64,000 bases of DNA, taken from assembly GCA_004565275.1 (NCBI GenBank), contig SDOX01000166.1, positions 181,680 through 245,679 on the forward strand, written 5' to 3'. Position 1 is the stretch's first letter. Every line of letters starts with the position of its first letter. Position numbers and translations under genes: made by a program. The DNA is from Nannochloropsis salina CCMP1776. Taxonomy: Eukaryota; Sar; Eustigmatophyceae; Eustigmatales; Monodopsidaceae. Shown piece after piece: positions 31,467 to 42,943 of the stretch. Under the pieces are notes generated by a model that saw nothing but the letters and a program-made list of their open reading frames with translations, was not told the DNA's origin and did no database searches.

Positions 31467-33829
31467 ATGCCTTTGCTACGAAGACGGAGGCCTGGGTTCA
31501 TAGGCAGGGGTCGCTGTCAAACGCCCCCGCAGCTACGACCTCCTGTACCTGACGGTTTGTCCTTGGCAGCTACCACAACTTTTTTCTTGCTGCAGCTCCT
31601 TTTGCATGCATCCCATGTCGTAAATGCAGGCCTCACAACGTGCAGATTGACTTCGTTTGCGTCTTCGATGGATGCTCGGGCTCCACCAGCCTTTCAATCC
31701 TCGCCCCTATCATCACCCTGTCCTTCACGCAGCCGCATGCCTGTACACCGGCGTCCACCGCTCTCCGCCTCCTCCTCCTCCTCCTCCGCCTCCTCCACGC
31801 CCCCCCCTCCTTCCAATCTGCCCCCTTCTTCCCCCTCGTCTGCGCCCAGTCCCATCCCCATTAACTCTTTTTCCACTCTCAAGCCTGGTCCCTATGCCCC
31901 TTCCGAGGTCTCCTCCCACGCCCAACCTCCCCCCTCGACCCGGCGCCGCTTCCTCCAAAGCCTGCGCTCGGCTTCCCTCTCTCTCGTTGCCTTCCTCTCG
32001 CCTGCCTTTTTGGCCTCCTCACGTCCCGCCCTCGCTCTTCGCGCGCCCTCCAAACTCGCCCCCCCGCCTCCCCCCTCAGTCCGGCCGTTCTTGTGGCAAG
32101 TCCTCATGTCCGACCCCCCTCAGCTCCAGCCGTACACATCCGAGGGCGAAAAAGCGGTCCTACGGGACATGGCACGCACCTGCAACGCGGTCTTCCTCGG
32201 CGAGCACGTGGAGAAAGGGGGCGGGGGTCAGGGCGCCGACGAGGATCAGACCCTGGCCCTGAGGGTGGTGGAGGCGTTGGACAAGTACAAGCCGAGGGTG
32301 AGGAGGGAGGGGAGCGGGATCGTGGGGAGGGAATAGAGGGAGGGAGAGATGAGGGCCGCGACGGTGCCCGAAGTTGTTGTGTCGTTGTTGGCTGGCTCGG
32401 ACTCACCCCTTCCTCTTTCCCTCCCTCCTTCCCGCCCTCCGGGCAGGACGCCTCCCTGGTGCTGGGCTTGGAGGCGGTCCAACAGAAGTTCCAGCCCGCC
32501 CTAGACGCCTACGTAGCCGACACTGGCACCGATCTGGCCGCGGCAGACGCGCGCTTGCGACAGGAGACGGAGTGGGACGAGCGCGCGTCGGTGCCTTTCG
32601 AAGCCTGCCTGCCCCTTCTCCACCGGGCGCGCGGGGAGGGGATCAAGCTCTTGGGACTGGGCTTGGAGAGCGAGGCGCTGGCCAAAGTCCGGCAGGTGGG
32701 TTTGGAGGGCCTCGGGGAGGAGGAGCGCGGGCGGTACGTGGCCGACCCCTCCGGCTTTATCCAGTCCGTGAAGGCACCGGCCTTCAAGCTCTACGCAGAG
32801 AGGTTCATCATGCCCTCCTTTGCCGCCCGAGCCGCCACTGCCGTGACGGGGGGGGCGCAGGGAGGAAAGGGCCCAAGCCCCGGGATGACCCCGGCGCCGC
32901 TGTCGGCCGCCAAGTTCTTAGCGGCTCGGATTCTGTGGGATGAGAGCATGTCCACGGCGGCAATCAGGCACCTGAAGACGCACCCCAAGGTGGGGAAGAC
33001 GGGCAGAAGGAGGGGGAGGGAGGGGGGCCAGGCTCACGAAGGTGGGGGGTGACCATGTGCCTGAAGCGGCAGAGAATGGCAAGGGGCGGCTGAGCGCTCA
33101 GAAGTCATGGTCTCCGCCCTTCACGTCCCTCCTCCCTCCCCCGCCCCCCTCCCCCCTCCCTCTTGCAGGACCTGGTCGTGCTCTTGGTGGGAGCGGACCA
33201 TATCAAGTTCGGTCTGGGGGCGCCGGCACGCTTGGAGCGCCTCCTTCGGTCGGCCGAGGTGGAGACGGCCCCGGGACGGGGGAAGGTCAAATCGATCCTT
33301 CTCAACCCCACGCCCGCGGACACTGGGAGCGAGACCCGGCGGCTGCGTCTCAGCTTGGTACGTGCTTTGTCAGGGCCGGGGGGGGGTGTGGGGAGGGAGG
33401 GGCACGGTGCCTGGGGGGGAAAAGGAGTGTTGGGGAAGGCCTTGACGCGGAGACCTTGACCACGTGCATCCCTTGAGGGCCAGCGTGTGAGATGTTGCCA
33501 CCGCTGAGCACTCTCTGCGTACTGCCTGAAGACCTCACTGCTTCGTGCATGGCAATGCCGGCACGCCGGACCGTGGAACCGTCTTTCCTTCTTTCTGGAT
33601 CCTCACTCTGACCCCCTTTCCCTACCGCTCTCTCCCCCTTGCCCCCCTCGCCACCTGCCTTTCTCTCAAGGGCTACGCGAACAACCTGGCCAATTGCCGA
33701 CCCGTTGCGGACTTCCTGTGGTGGAGCCAGTACCCCAGAGTGGCTTGGCTTGAGCACCCTCAGAACCCCATCTCCGGCGTCTACTCAGAGGATGACTCCC
33801 TCTTCCAGGTGTTCAGTGGGAGAAAATAG
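31467..33829 (+). CDS. ChaN-like (DUF399, haem-binding-uptake/Tiki superfamily) plastid protein
   Basis: Four phase-0 exons: 31467-32297, 32447-32989, 33169-33357 and 33671-33829 (573 residues). The core matches the DUF399/ChaN family, which includes a bacterial haem-binding lipoprotein and plant plastid proteins: NAVFLGEHVE, SLVLGLEAVQQKFQPALDAYV, GIKLLGLGLESE, PSGFIQSVKAPAFKLYAERFIMP, AKFLAARILWDESMS and VVLLVGADHIKFGLGAPAR. Targeting appears layered: a hydrophobic N-terminal segment (LAATTTFFLLQLLLH), a long Ser/Pro-rich region, then a twin-arginine-like thylakoid signal (RRRFLQSLRSASLSLVAFL) ending at ALA. This suggests the thylakoid lumen. The start is uncertain, because the frame is open further upstream. 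Function (tetrapyrrole handling or protease-like) is unknown. Confidence 0.78.
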
Positions 33830-34275
33830 GCGGGGGGGGGGAGGGGGGGCGACGCGTGTGGGTAAAAGTAACAAAAATGACGCAAACTACGACCGGCGCC
33901 CGTGTCACGGGAATGAGGCGCTCTGATGTCGTCTCTCACTGTACTCGTCCCCTTGTTCTTTCCACAGCCATTATTCCTTATCCCACCGTCGACTCTACTA
34001 ATATGCTCTTACTTCTAATTTCTATTTTTTTTTTTACTTTTTTTGCTCGAAACAACGACCGCATTCTTCCCACCTGTGCACGGTATCGCCCTTCGTGGGC
34101 CACACGTGCACCATTATGACCCGCAGGACCGCAACCTCTCATCCCCATCCCTGCTGTGCCACACACAATTGACGTTCTGAAACCAAAAACAAGCCCTTAT
34201 ATTATAACTTGGTTATACCCTTCGTTCCACCCCCCGTTCATCCATCCCCGCCCATGGCTCTTCGTCCTCTTCCCG
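33830..34275. other. Convergent intergenic region
   Basis: Between the ChaN-like and SAMDC stops. It contains a T-rich stretch (34018-34047) that may help end the + transcript. Nothing else was seen. Confidence 0.45.
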
Positions 34276-36366
34276 TCAGCCAAACGACACGCCTCGTGGC
34301 CTGTACGGATACCTTTCCAGCCCCGCCGGCCTCCCCCCCGCCAGGCCGGGCTTCAATTCGGCTGCCTTCCTCTGCGCTCCCGCCCCACCAGCGCCTTGCT
34401 CCCGCAACCAAGTGCCCATGAAGCAGCGGTAGTCCTTCTCGAAGATGGTGGTGGAGGAAGAGGCGCGGGAATAGGCTCCCAGGCCAGGCACCGCCACATG
34501 CGCACGTTCAAAGGGGAGGCGCTGCTTGTTGCTCTCCATTTCCAGGACCGCGGCCTGGTCGGCCATCATGGTGAGGACGAAGCGGCGGGGCCGGAAGACC
34601 CGCAGCACGTTGTTGATGAGGGAGTCGTACGACTTCAGGGGGGTGTTGGTCTCGAACGACGCGTAGCTGCAGTCCGCCTCGGGCGTGACTGAGAGGGAGG
34701 GAGGGGACAGAGAAAGCAGGGCGGCGGTGAGCATAAACCCCCAAGATAGGCGGGGCAAAGGGAGGGAGGGACTGACCGTGAATGGTCGCGTAGTTGCCGT
34801 AGGTGATGGCGTTCATGGAGTACCCGCAGGGGTCGAAGGCAAAGGCGTCGATGCTCGCCCCGGGCACCAGGTCCGCGATCCCGCTCTTCTGCGTCATCTC
34901 CTTGGCGTCCCCGCTCTGTTCCTTGTAGAAGACAGCGGCTGCCTCAGGATCCTGACCGAGGGAGGGAGGGATGGGAGGAGGGAGGGAGGGAGGGAGGGAC
35001 AGGTCAGTGTGCGCGGGGGATACTGATGGCCACGTGTGGGACACGGCGATGGGGAACGAGGACATAGGAAAGGGAGAGAGGGAGGACGGTTGAGAGGGAG
35101 GGACGCACCATGTCAAACATCATGATGTTCAGGACCCGGTCGTGGCATTCGTAGGAGGGGCGCACGCACTGGTCGGCCACATAGACGTAGAAATGGTCGC
35201 CTGTGACGGGCCCCAACACGTAGCCCGAGCCGTTCAGTTTAGCCGAGAGCTTGCTGTGGCTGCGCAGGTAGGAAAGCTCTTGGTCGAAGGAGGAGTGGGG
35301 AAAGGCCTGATCGCCTGGAGGAAGCGAGGGAGGCATGGAAGATGGAAGGGAGGGAGGGAGGGTGTGAGAGCTCAGCAGCGGGCCGGAGGGCAGTGGGTGA
35401 AGATGTCCTTGTCCAGGATGGGAGAGGGGCAGGAACGAGGGAGGGAGGGAGGAAGGGAGGGAGGGAGGGAGGGGCGTACCTGGGAAAGAGTAGTTCTTGC
35501 GCGAGTACCCGACCCATTCCAGTTCCAGGCCCAGGGCGGCCGTGTACCTGAGTAGCCGAGGGAGGCAGCGAAGGAGCGTGGTGGTCCCGCAGGTCTTCAG
35601 CATCATCTTGAAAGGCCAGACGAAGAGCGAGGACTCCGAGAGCACGTAGGCGTCCTGGTCGGGGAGGAGAAAGGGGGGGGAGGAAAAAAGGGAAGGAGGG
35701 AGGGAGGGAGGGAAAAAAAAAGAACCGTCAACCCCTTTGCTGTCCGTGAGGAAGGCCTTCGGCCGCCTCCGAGCCTCCTGCCTCCTCTGCCAGTCCCAAC
35801 CCCTTCCTCCCCTTCCATTTCCCCCGCCGCACCTGGTAGGCATTCGACATTTGGTTCAGGATCGTACAGCGGGCCTTGCGGCAGAGCACGTCCAGCTGGC
35901 GTCGCGTCAACTCCCGACAGCCGCGGGCATGCCCCACGCCAGGCTTGAAGCAGACCTCCAGCGTCTTCTCTGGTCCCTCGAAGCACCCCGGCACATAGGC
36001 CCGCTCCTCCTCTTCCTCCTCCTCCTCCTCCTCCTCCTCCTCGCCCTCCGCCGGCTCCTCCTCCTCCACCCCCTCGTCTCCGGAAGACGTACAGCATTCG
36101 GACGCAGCCGAGGATGCCAGGGGGGGCTCCTCCCTGCCTCCCAGCCCGGAATCTGCCGCCCCCTCGAATTCCTCCAGCTCGTCGCTGGGCAGGCTGCTCC
36201 CGCTGCCGCTGCTCACTGAGGCGGCGCTCTGGGTCTCCAGACTGCGGCTGCTTTCCCTGTCACCCTCTGCCCGCGACAAGAAGGGGCCGGGGCCGGGCAA
36301 GACGGCAGAGACGGCAGGGAGGGCTCCCTCCACGACCAGGGTCGGGTCTTCGTGCTCCACTCCCAT
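34276..36366 (-). CDS. AMD1: S-adenosylmethionine decarboxylase proenzyme
   Basis: Makes decarboxylated SAM, the aminopropyl donor for spermidine and spermine. Five exons in phase: 36366-35833, 35654-35480, 35314-35109, 34951-34777 and 34688-34276. The self-processing site is LSESSLFV: cleavage between Glu185 and Ser186 would create the pyruvoyl cofactor. Other landmarks: FEGPEKTLEV, KTCGTTTLL (with the catalytic Cys), DPCGYSMNAI and the C-terminal RPRRFVLTMMAD. The core starts near residue 128; before it lies an acidic, Ser-rich N-terminal extension with a poly-Glu run, absent from human and plant enzymes. The start is the only Met far enough upstream in the open frame; translation from a later site cannot be excluded. 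No upstream peptide ORF of the plant/animal type was identified. Confidence 0.9.
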
Positions 36367-36617
36367 CCGGGCAAGGAGAAGGGAAGCCCCTTAGGATGGT
36401 TGGGTTCTAGGCTAGCTTCTAGAGCTTCCGACTTGGCAACAAGGGCGTCAAGTGCGTCCGCTGTCGAGCGAAGACCGCCTCTCTCCCGCTTCTTAAACCA
36501 CGAGGTAACGGGGTTGGCCTGACACTACCCCAGAGGACCTACGTCTGCTGGTTCCTCTCGGTCGATGCCGGTCTCCGCTTCTCTCGTCTCTCCTGATCAG
36601 CTCTCAAGTAAGGGCTG

Positions 36618-37121
36618 TCAGGCGGGTTCTTCGCACGTCTTGAAGTAAGATACGCCCTTGAAGATGGCCGCCGTGTTGACAATATCTTCCACCTGGATGA
36701 GAAGGGGACAGGATCGCTGGGGTGAGATCTTGATGGCAGGGCCATGACCCCCTGCCCCGCCAGCGTTCCAACCCCGCATAGGATCGTTCCAACCCCGCAT
36801 AGGATCGGTGCCCCTCTCAGCACGGAGGTGGAAACAGACAAAGAGATCGCCATACACCGACACGTCCCCCAAACGACTTCGTGAGATAGTGTGTGTAAAA
36901 CAAAGACACCAAAAGCCTTTGCCCACCGCCTCCCTTTTTCCATCCCCCTCCCTTCCACCTTAACCCAAAACCCCTTGACGGGATCTCCTCCTACCTTCAG
37001 GTCGTTAAGCACGCTCTGCGTATGCATGAAGCGGTCGATTATAAAGTGGCAGCACCCAGTTCTCACGTGGGAGCAGCCTTTTCTCTCGAAGAAAAGGATC
37101 TTGCGTCGTAGATTTCCAAAA
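36618..37121 (-). CDS. Short unknown gene, last two exons
   Basis: Two exons fit splice consensus and phase: 37121-36995 (acceptor TTCCGCCCTCCAG, donor AAG/GTAGGA) and 36692-36618 (acceptor TTCTCATCCAG), ending at a TGA. The encoded tail runs from LRRKILFFERKGCSHVRT through DRFMHTQSVLNDLK to EDIVNTAAIFKGVSYF and EEPA, about 66 residues with Cys and His. It looks like real protein rather than chance, but I do not recognise it. An upstream exon must exist, because the first exon enters in mid-codon; I could not find it between 37121 and 38084. It lies tail-first behind SAMDC on the same strand. Confidence 0.4.
36764..36805. repeat. 21-bp perfect tandem duplication
   Basis: Two identical copies of CGTTCCAACCCCGCATAGGAT lie head to tail in the intron of the short unknown gene. 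Confidence 0.9.
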
Positions 37122-38083
37122 CTGGAGGGCGGAAGAATCAAGAGGGTTCTCGATCCTTATTGGGAGGAAGAGTTATGGCCTCTTTGTCCTCCGGTTGCTG
37201 TGGCGTAGGCAGATTAGGCTGCCTTTACACTGTGTGACCCATTATGTATGCATGGATGAGTATAGGATCGAATATACATGGACACGCCTTCGAGTAAGCG
37301 AGGTTGCGGGGAACGCGGTGGTGAAGAAGAATGGAAGGCAGGCATGTACCGTGGAACACGAGCCACACCCTAGCAGGCGCACAAAAAGTCCAGTGGCCCG
37401 TCGACTTCCGTGACAATTTCTTGCCTTTCCTGCAAGGTGGCGTATTTGTCGCGCCGCAGATTCATGCGTCGTGACCAAAGCAAAGGTTAGTTACACGCCC
37501 GTGGAAGCTCTGTCAGCTCACTCGGTGGGCGGCAGCTGCTCTCCGCCCAAACATACACGTCCCGGTGGGAAATAAAAAAATAGACCCATGCACCCGAACA
37601 CACCCTGTCCGACGCCCCAGACACGCCCAAGGGCTTCTCTCCCAGGAGAAAATATGCAGGCTTGCAAATTTGGCTGGATGGGGCATCGTTTCCCCTGGGG
37701 AGTGGATCAACGAGTGACCTGTCACCCGGTACTTAATTAATTCCACGTTTCGCCCAGTCCTTTGGGGGAAAAAAGCCTTCCTAACCCGGTTATACCGCCG
37801 TCTCCGCCATCTCCGCGTGGATGCCGGGCTTGTGAGACATTTATTGCGTGCGGGACTTTGTAAAGAATGCATGCGCTATGATTTGGTGCCCGTGTGTGTA
37901 CTTTTTGCATGAAAATGACTCGCGAGCGGCAATGGGGCGTTTCTCCCCTTAAACCGATTTTGTTCCACCTCCTGCCAACGTCACTCCTTGGAAACCAGTC
38001 CTTCGCCTGACCGATTTTATGCCAACCACCACCGCTACATCAGGTACACATTATTTGGAACATATCGGGGCTTCAACAGCCAC
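37122..38083. other. Intergenic region, probably with undetected 5' exons
   Basis: Near-balanced composition without CT tracts. It should hold the start of the short minus-strand gene and the promoter of the ADCK1-like gene. No conserved frame, tRNA or repeat was recognised. Confidence 0.4.
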
Positions 38084-41000
38084 ATGGCGCGTGTGTCGTT
38101 GCTTTTTTTTCAACCGACACGGGCAGGAGGAAGACGCGCGGTCCACTTCCAGCACCCGTTGTCACGGCTTTGGGCCAGACGTACCCGCTTTTCCTCCTCT
38201 TTGCTGGCTGGACACCGACGCATCGGGCAATACAAGCGCCCGCTTCCTGTGCACCCTTCCTATTGCTCTCCCTCTCTCCTCCCTAGTTCCTCCTTCCCTT
38301 CCTCCATCCCAAGAGCGCCTGTCAAGCAGGCGTGTCTCGGCCACAGACTGGCCCGACTTCCCCCCGACCGGCCTTGCCACTTCCGTCATCTCTCTTTACA
38401 ACGACCTAGCCCCCCACCGCCTTCTCTCCGGTCCCGTGGACCGCTGAATGCATCTCTTTTTTCCTCCTCTCCTAGTGCCCCTCCCTCCCCTCCCCCAACA
38501 ACCTCTTCTTCTTTTGCCTCTTCGCACCCTGTGTTTGTGCGCCTTGCGGGTGGGACTGCCCTGCTTGTGCTGGGAGGCACTTCTTTTATATGGGTGTACC
38601 CAGAAAGCATCGGCATGGACTCTGATACGACTGCTTGGGAGCTCAGCCAGGCGGTCTTGCGGTAGGGGAGATTGGGGGAGGGAGGGATTGAGGGAGGGAA
38701 TGAGTGTGTGAGAATTGAGTGACAAGCTCTCGGAGACTGTGGGGGAGGTGTGCTTGTCTAGGAAGGACGGGATTCACCCGCGAGCTGGCACTTCGTCCCG
38801 TCCTCACTCATTGCCCGTTCCTTCTCCCCCTCAGAGGCCTCCGCTTGGGCAAAACCGTGGTGCTGATCGTGGCCGACTACAAGCTCTTCTCCTCCGGGCT
38901 GACGGGCGGGACCTGGTGGGGAAAGGAGGAGCAATTGAGCGCGGCCGCGGAGACAAGTCTGCGGGCGGCGGAGGAGGAGATGCAGGCGGCGCAGCATGAC
39001 TACGAGAGACTGAGCCTGGCTGTGCGCCGACTCGAGGAAGCGGGGGAGAGGGAGGGAGGGACGCTGGGGGGGCAGACGAGGGGGTGGAGGGCTTGGTGGG
39101 TGTGGTGGAGACGAGGCCCTGCGGCCACACGGGAGAGGGAACGGAGGGCGGCGATGGAGGCGTTGGAGAAGTCAGCGAAAGAGGCGCGTCAACGGCTGCT
39201 AACGGCCGCGGCACGCCTGAGCAGGGTGGAGGAACATGCCAAGGGGGTTTCGCAGAAGGGAAAGGTGTATCAGCGCATGGCGGACAGACTCTTGGAGCTC
39301 TGTCAACTGAATCTGGGATGTTGTGAGTTCCCAGGGAAGGAGGGAGGAGGGAGGGGAGGAGGGAGGGGGAGGGGAGGGAAAGACCGCCGGGCTGTTACAT
39401 GTATTTTTGATTCTGAAAGTCAAGGCTGAGGGGGAAGACCCGGGTGCCATCATATGGGTCTTAAACACTTTCTCACCCGCCCCTCTTCCCTCTGCCCCTC
39501 CTTCCCCCTTCCCCTCCCCCCTTCAATCCCTTCCCCCCCCTTCTGTCCGTCCCTTACCTTCTCATCCGCCTAGACATCAAAATCGGCCAGCACCTCTCCA
39601 ATTTGGACTACCTCCTCCCTCGGGAGATCACTGACACTCTCAAGGTCCTGCTGAACCGTGCCCCCGTCTCCTCCTACCCGGATGTACGGGCTGTGATCGA
39701 AGAGGAGCTGGGCGCGCCGCCCGAAGCGCTGTGGGCCTCCTTCGACCCCACTCCGATCGCCTCCGCGTCCTTGGCGCAGGTAAGCAGGGATGGATGGGTG
39801 AAAGTGAGGGTGGGTGAAAGGGAGGGTGGGTGAAAGGGAGGGAGGGAGGGAGGGCGGGTTGACTGAGATGGAAATGACCGAGCTTGGAGGGCAGTGCAAC
39901 GTGTCAGCCATGGGCCACACACGTGTCTTTGGATGGCATTAGATCGGGAAAAGAAGTATATATCCTCGCAGTCGCCGGCTCCAACTTGAATTGAAATTAC
40001 ACCCGAAACCAACGTCCGGCCCAGGTCCACCTGGCGACGGACGCGTCGGGGAGGCAACTGGCCGTGAAAGTCCAACACCGAGGCCTGCGGGAGCTGAGCC
40101 GGGGGGACGTGGCAGCCGTCTCTTTCTTCGTCAACGCGGTGGCGGCGGCGTTTCCTGAGTTTAGGTGAGGGACGTGGGCGCACGCGGGGGACCAGGGCCC
40201 TTAAAGGGAAGCATGCAGGGGGTCGCCTCGATGGGTCGAGATGGGGCCGTGACTGGCCCCGGTGAGTGCCGACGTTGACCCCAGATTTGAATTCAAACCG
40301 ACAGTTACAAATGGATTGCGGACGAGCTGGCCCCCCAGCTTCCCAAGGAACTGGACTTCGTGAACGAGGCTCTGAACGCGGAGCGGGCGGACGCCTTCTT
40401 CCAGCGGCACAGGACTGACGTCGTGGTAGGCAGGGCGATGACCCCCCCTTCCACCCTCTCGCACCCTGTGCCTCTCCTGTCTTGGGTGGATGCTCACCAC
40501 GCGACGCCCTCCTCCCCCACCCAGATCCCGGAGATCGTGTGGGCTCAGACGCGGCCGCGGGTGCTGACCATGGCCTTCGAGGACGGGGTCTGCGCGACGG
40601 ACGTGCCGGCCCTGCGGGAGCGAGGATTGCCACTCGACAAAGTGGCGCACCTTATCTCCTCCGTCTTTTGTGAGCAGGTGGGCCTTCTTTTGGAGCTTTC
40701 GTCCATTTTGCCCCCCCTAGAGCACTCTCGGCACAGATTCAACCCCTGCGCGGCCCCCCTTTCCCTGCCTCCCTCCAGGTATTTTCCTCCGGATTCGCGC
40801 ACTGCGACCCTCACCCCGCCAATGTCCTCATCCGCGGGGGGCACAAGGGCGACCCTCGGGCCCCCGTCCTCGTGCTCCTCGACCACGGCCTCTACAAGGA
40901 GCTGCCCGACCAGCTACGCTTGGACTACGCATCTCTGTGGAAGGCGCTTGTCCTCAAGGACCTGCCGGGCGTCAAGTACTACTGCCAAAAGCTCAATGCG

Positions 41001-41626
41001 GGTAGGGTCGGGGGGGGAGGTTGTAGGGGTAAGGAGCAGGATGGGCTTGCGATGCGTGCGCCTCTACCTCCTCTTTGAAGCTGATCTGATGACGACACGC
41101 GCTTGGAAGGAAACTCACCATCCTTCTCTCTTCCTCCTCCTCAGGCGAGATGTACTCCCTCCTGGCCGCTATCCTGACCTCTCGCTCCTGGGACGACATC
41201 ACCAGCCCCGACCTGGGCTCACTCCAAACCCCTAGCAGCAAGGAGGACAAGACCTTGATCCGGAGTTACGCTCAGCGCTACTACTTCGAAATTGTGGACA
41301 TTCTGAACAGCGTGCCTCGGGAGATGCTGTTGTTGTTGAAAATGAACGACTGCCTTCGGCATATTGATCGAGCGTTGGGGGCCCCCGTGGACTCCAGCCT
41401 GGTCACAGCCGAGGAGAGCGTCAAAGCCCTCCTGCGGGAAGAGCTGAAGAAACCGGGGCGATGGGGAAGGAAGGCGAGTGCCTGGTGGGACTTTTTGAAG
41501 TGCGAAATGAGAATCAAAACGTATCTATCATGGCTGCGGTTGCAGCAGTGGAGGAAGTCTTCGTCGAAGGGAGAATGTGAACAGTGGGGGAAGGAAGTGG
41601 ACAGCGAAGAAGGGGTAATCGTGTAA
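38084..41626 (+). CDS. ADCK1: ABC1/UbiB atypical kinase, ADCK1-like
   Basis: Member of the UbiB (ABC1/ADCK/COQ8) protein-kinase-like family, which acts in mitochondria and plastids on quinone and lipid homeostasis. Eight exons, all in phase: 38084-38661, 38835-39322, 39574-39779, 40025-40164, 40305-40425, 40525-40677, 40779-41001 and 41145-41626. The N-terminus is Arg/Ser-rich without acids (a presequence), followed by a membrane segment (LAGGTALLVLGGTSFIWVYP). A long Glu/Arg coiled coil, larger than usual, precedes the family-specific YIKIGQHLSNLDYLLP (KxGQ motif). Then PIASASLAQVH (the Ala-rich loop replacing the P-loop), LAVKVQH (the Lys), PKELDFVNEA, FAHCDPHPANV (catalytic loop) and LLDHGLY (metal Asp). 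The KxGQ context and order fit ADCK1 better than COQ8. An in-frame TTG-initiated extension upstream is ignored. Confidence 0.88.
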
Positions 41627-42009
41627 AGTCAAACGGGATGAAGAGGCGATCAGAGGAAAGGTTCTGTCGAGTGAAGAAATGCACGGAGGCAATGCATAGG
41701 CCAGTCGTGTGTGAGAGATGCCAAAGAAATAGCTTTCAGATACTCTCGGATCTCTTCTAGCCACGTTTTTGCCGATTGAAGAACCCTCTCCACCAAAACT
41801 TTCTTTATCTCCAAATTTCTTGTGTAGACTTATCAAATTGGTAAGGAAAGTGGGCATTTCTACGCTACGAACTGTCTCGAGTCTGTGACACGGAGCCTGC
41901 AGCAAACATGCTCGGGATCACGCTGGCCTCGAGGGCAGGGCCGTCACACCTATTAATATTTGGTCATCCATGAATGACGGTCATAAATATAAATCGACGG
42001 CCAGTCATG
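41627..42009. other. Intergenic, AT-richer
   Basis: The start of a lower-GC island that continues to about 44.5 kb. No gene was recognised. Confidence 0.4.
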
Positions 42010-42762
42010 ACTCATGCATGAGCCTACGCCCGCCCCGAGGTGGAAGTGGTCCCAGTTCCCTTTCACAAACATCTATCCATCCAGTCGCTGCGCATCCGAG
42101 TGCTGGCAGCGCTCACTCAATGTGAAGCCGCCATCCGAAAAGAGGCGCTCGGTGTCGGCGGAGGAGGGGAGCAGGGACAAGATCACGTGGGCGAGGAAGC
42201 ACACAACCAGAATGCGCTCTCTCCTTTTCAACCCCGAACGACACGAGAGATAAGTCATCTCCTCCACCACCGGCAGCCCGCGCATGGTGATGTACTACGA
42301 CACGAGTATCCCGTCACAGCGGGAGTTGTCTCTTCTTTTCAATATCCACGCCGCGGAGAGTGGGAACTTTCATTAATACCATCAACGCTGGACCTCCAGG
42401 ACATGAGGAAGGAAGAGTCGATTCCAGCAAGGGGCAGGACATGGCATTGATACTCCAGCGGTTGCTGTGGTGTAGTTCGGATAGTATTTCGCAAGCCTCT
42501 TCCTGAGCACGCCCAGGGGACTGCCATCTTGCGAGAAGAAATTCAAGCGCGTGGCTTTGTGAATACTCTCTAGAGTGGATTGGATTTTCAAGCATTCGAT
42601 GTGTCGATATTTGCAGGAGTGCACGCGGTGGCAAGGTCTGGCTGCTGTCTTGGAGATTCCTGCCCGGCAACACTCTTGCGAGTAGGAAAATCCATGACAC
42701 CTCACAAAAAGACGGTCAGGTCTTGTGGTTGTGTGATGACCAATTATCATCAAATCGGCCAT
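42010..42762 (-). mobile_element. Possible relic of a hAT-type DNA transposon
   Basis: On the minus strand at 42285-42073 the translation SLLPSSADTERLFSDGGFT resembles the C-terminal dimerisation block of hAT transposases, whose pattern is P-SS---ER-FS. A little further downstream another frame-open piece gives FVKGNWDHF, like the hAT end. Between them is a stop, and upstream pieces (KATRLNFFSQDG, RKRLAKYYPN) lie in another frame, so the copy is dead if it is one. I could not find terminal inverted repeats or an 8-bp target duplication. Local composition is lower in GC than the flanking genes. The match rests on one motif, so the call is tentative. Confidence 0.35.
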
Positions 42763-42943
42763 TTGGCTCCATATGGCATTCGGAAACCTACAGTCTCATT
42801 TAATTGCCCGCATGAATCCTTGCTGCTGACAAAGAATAGACGTACTTTAAAATGGCGGGGGCAAAGCAGATTCGAGATTTACCTTTTTGCTACTACCCTT
42901 CCCACATATCCTTGTAATAATCTTTTCATCTAATACGTTGTGT

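Noticed and set aside
42382-42700. Independent minus-strand genes in the island
   Set aside because: Two overlapping frames with no shared conservation. If anything, they are debris of the possible hAT element.
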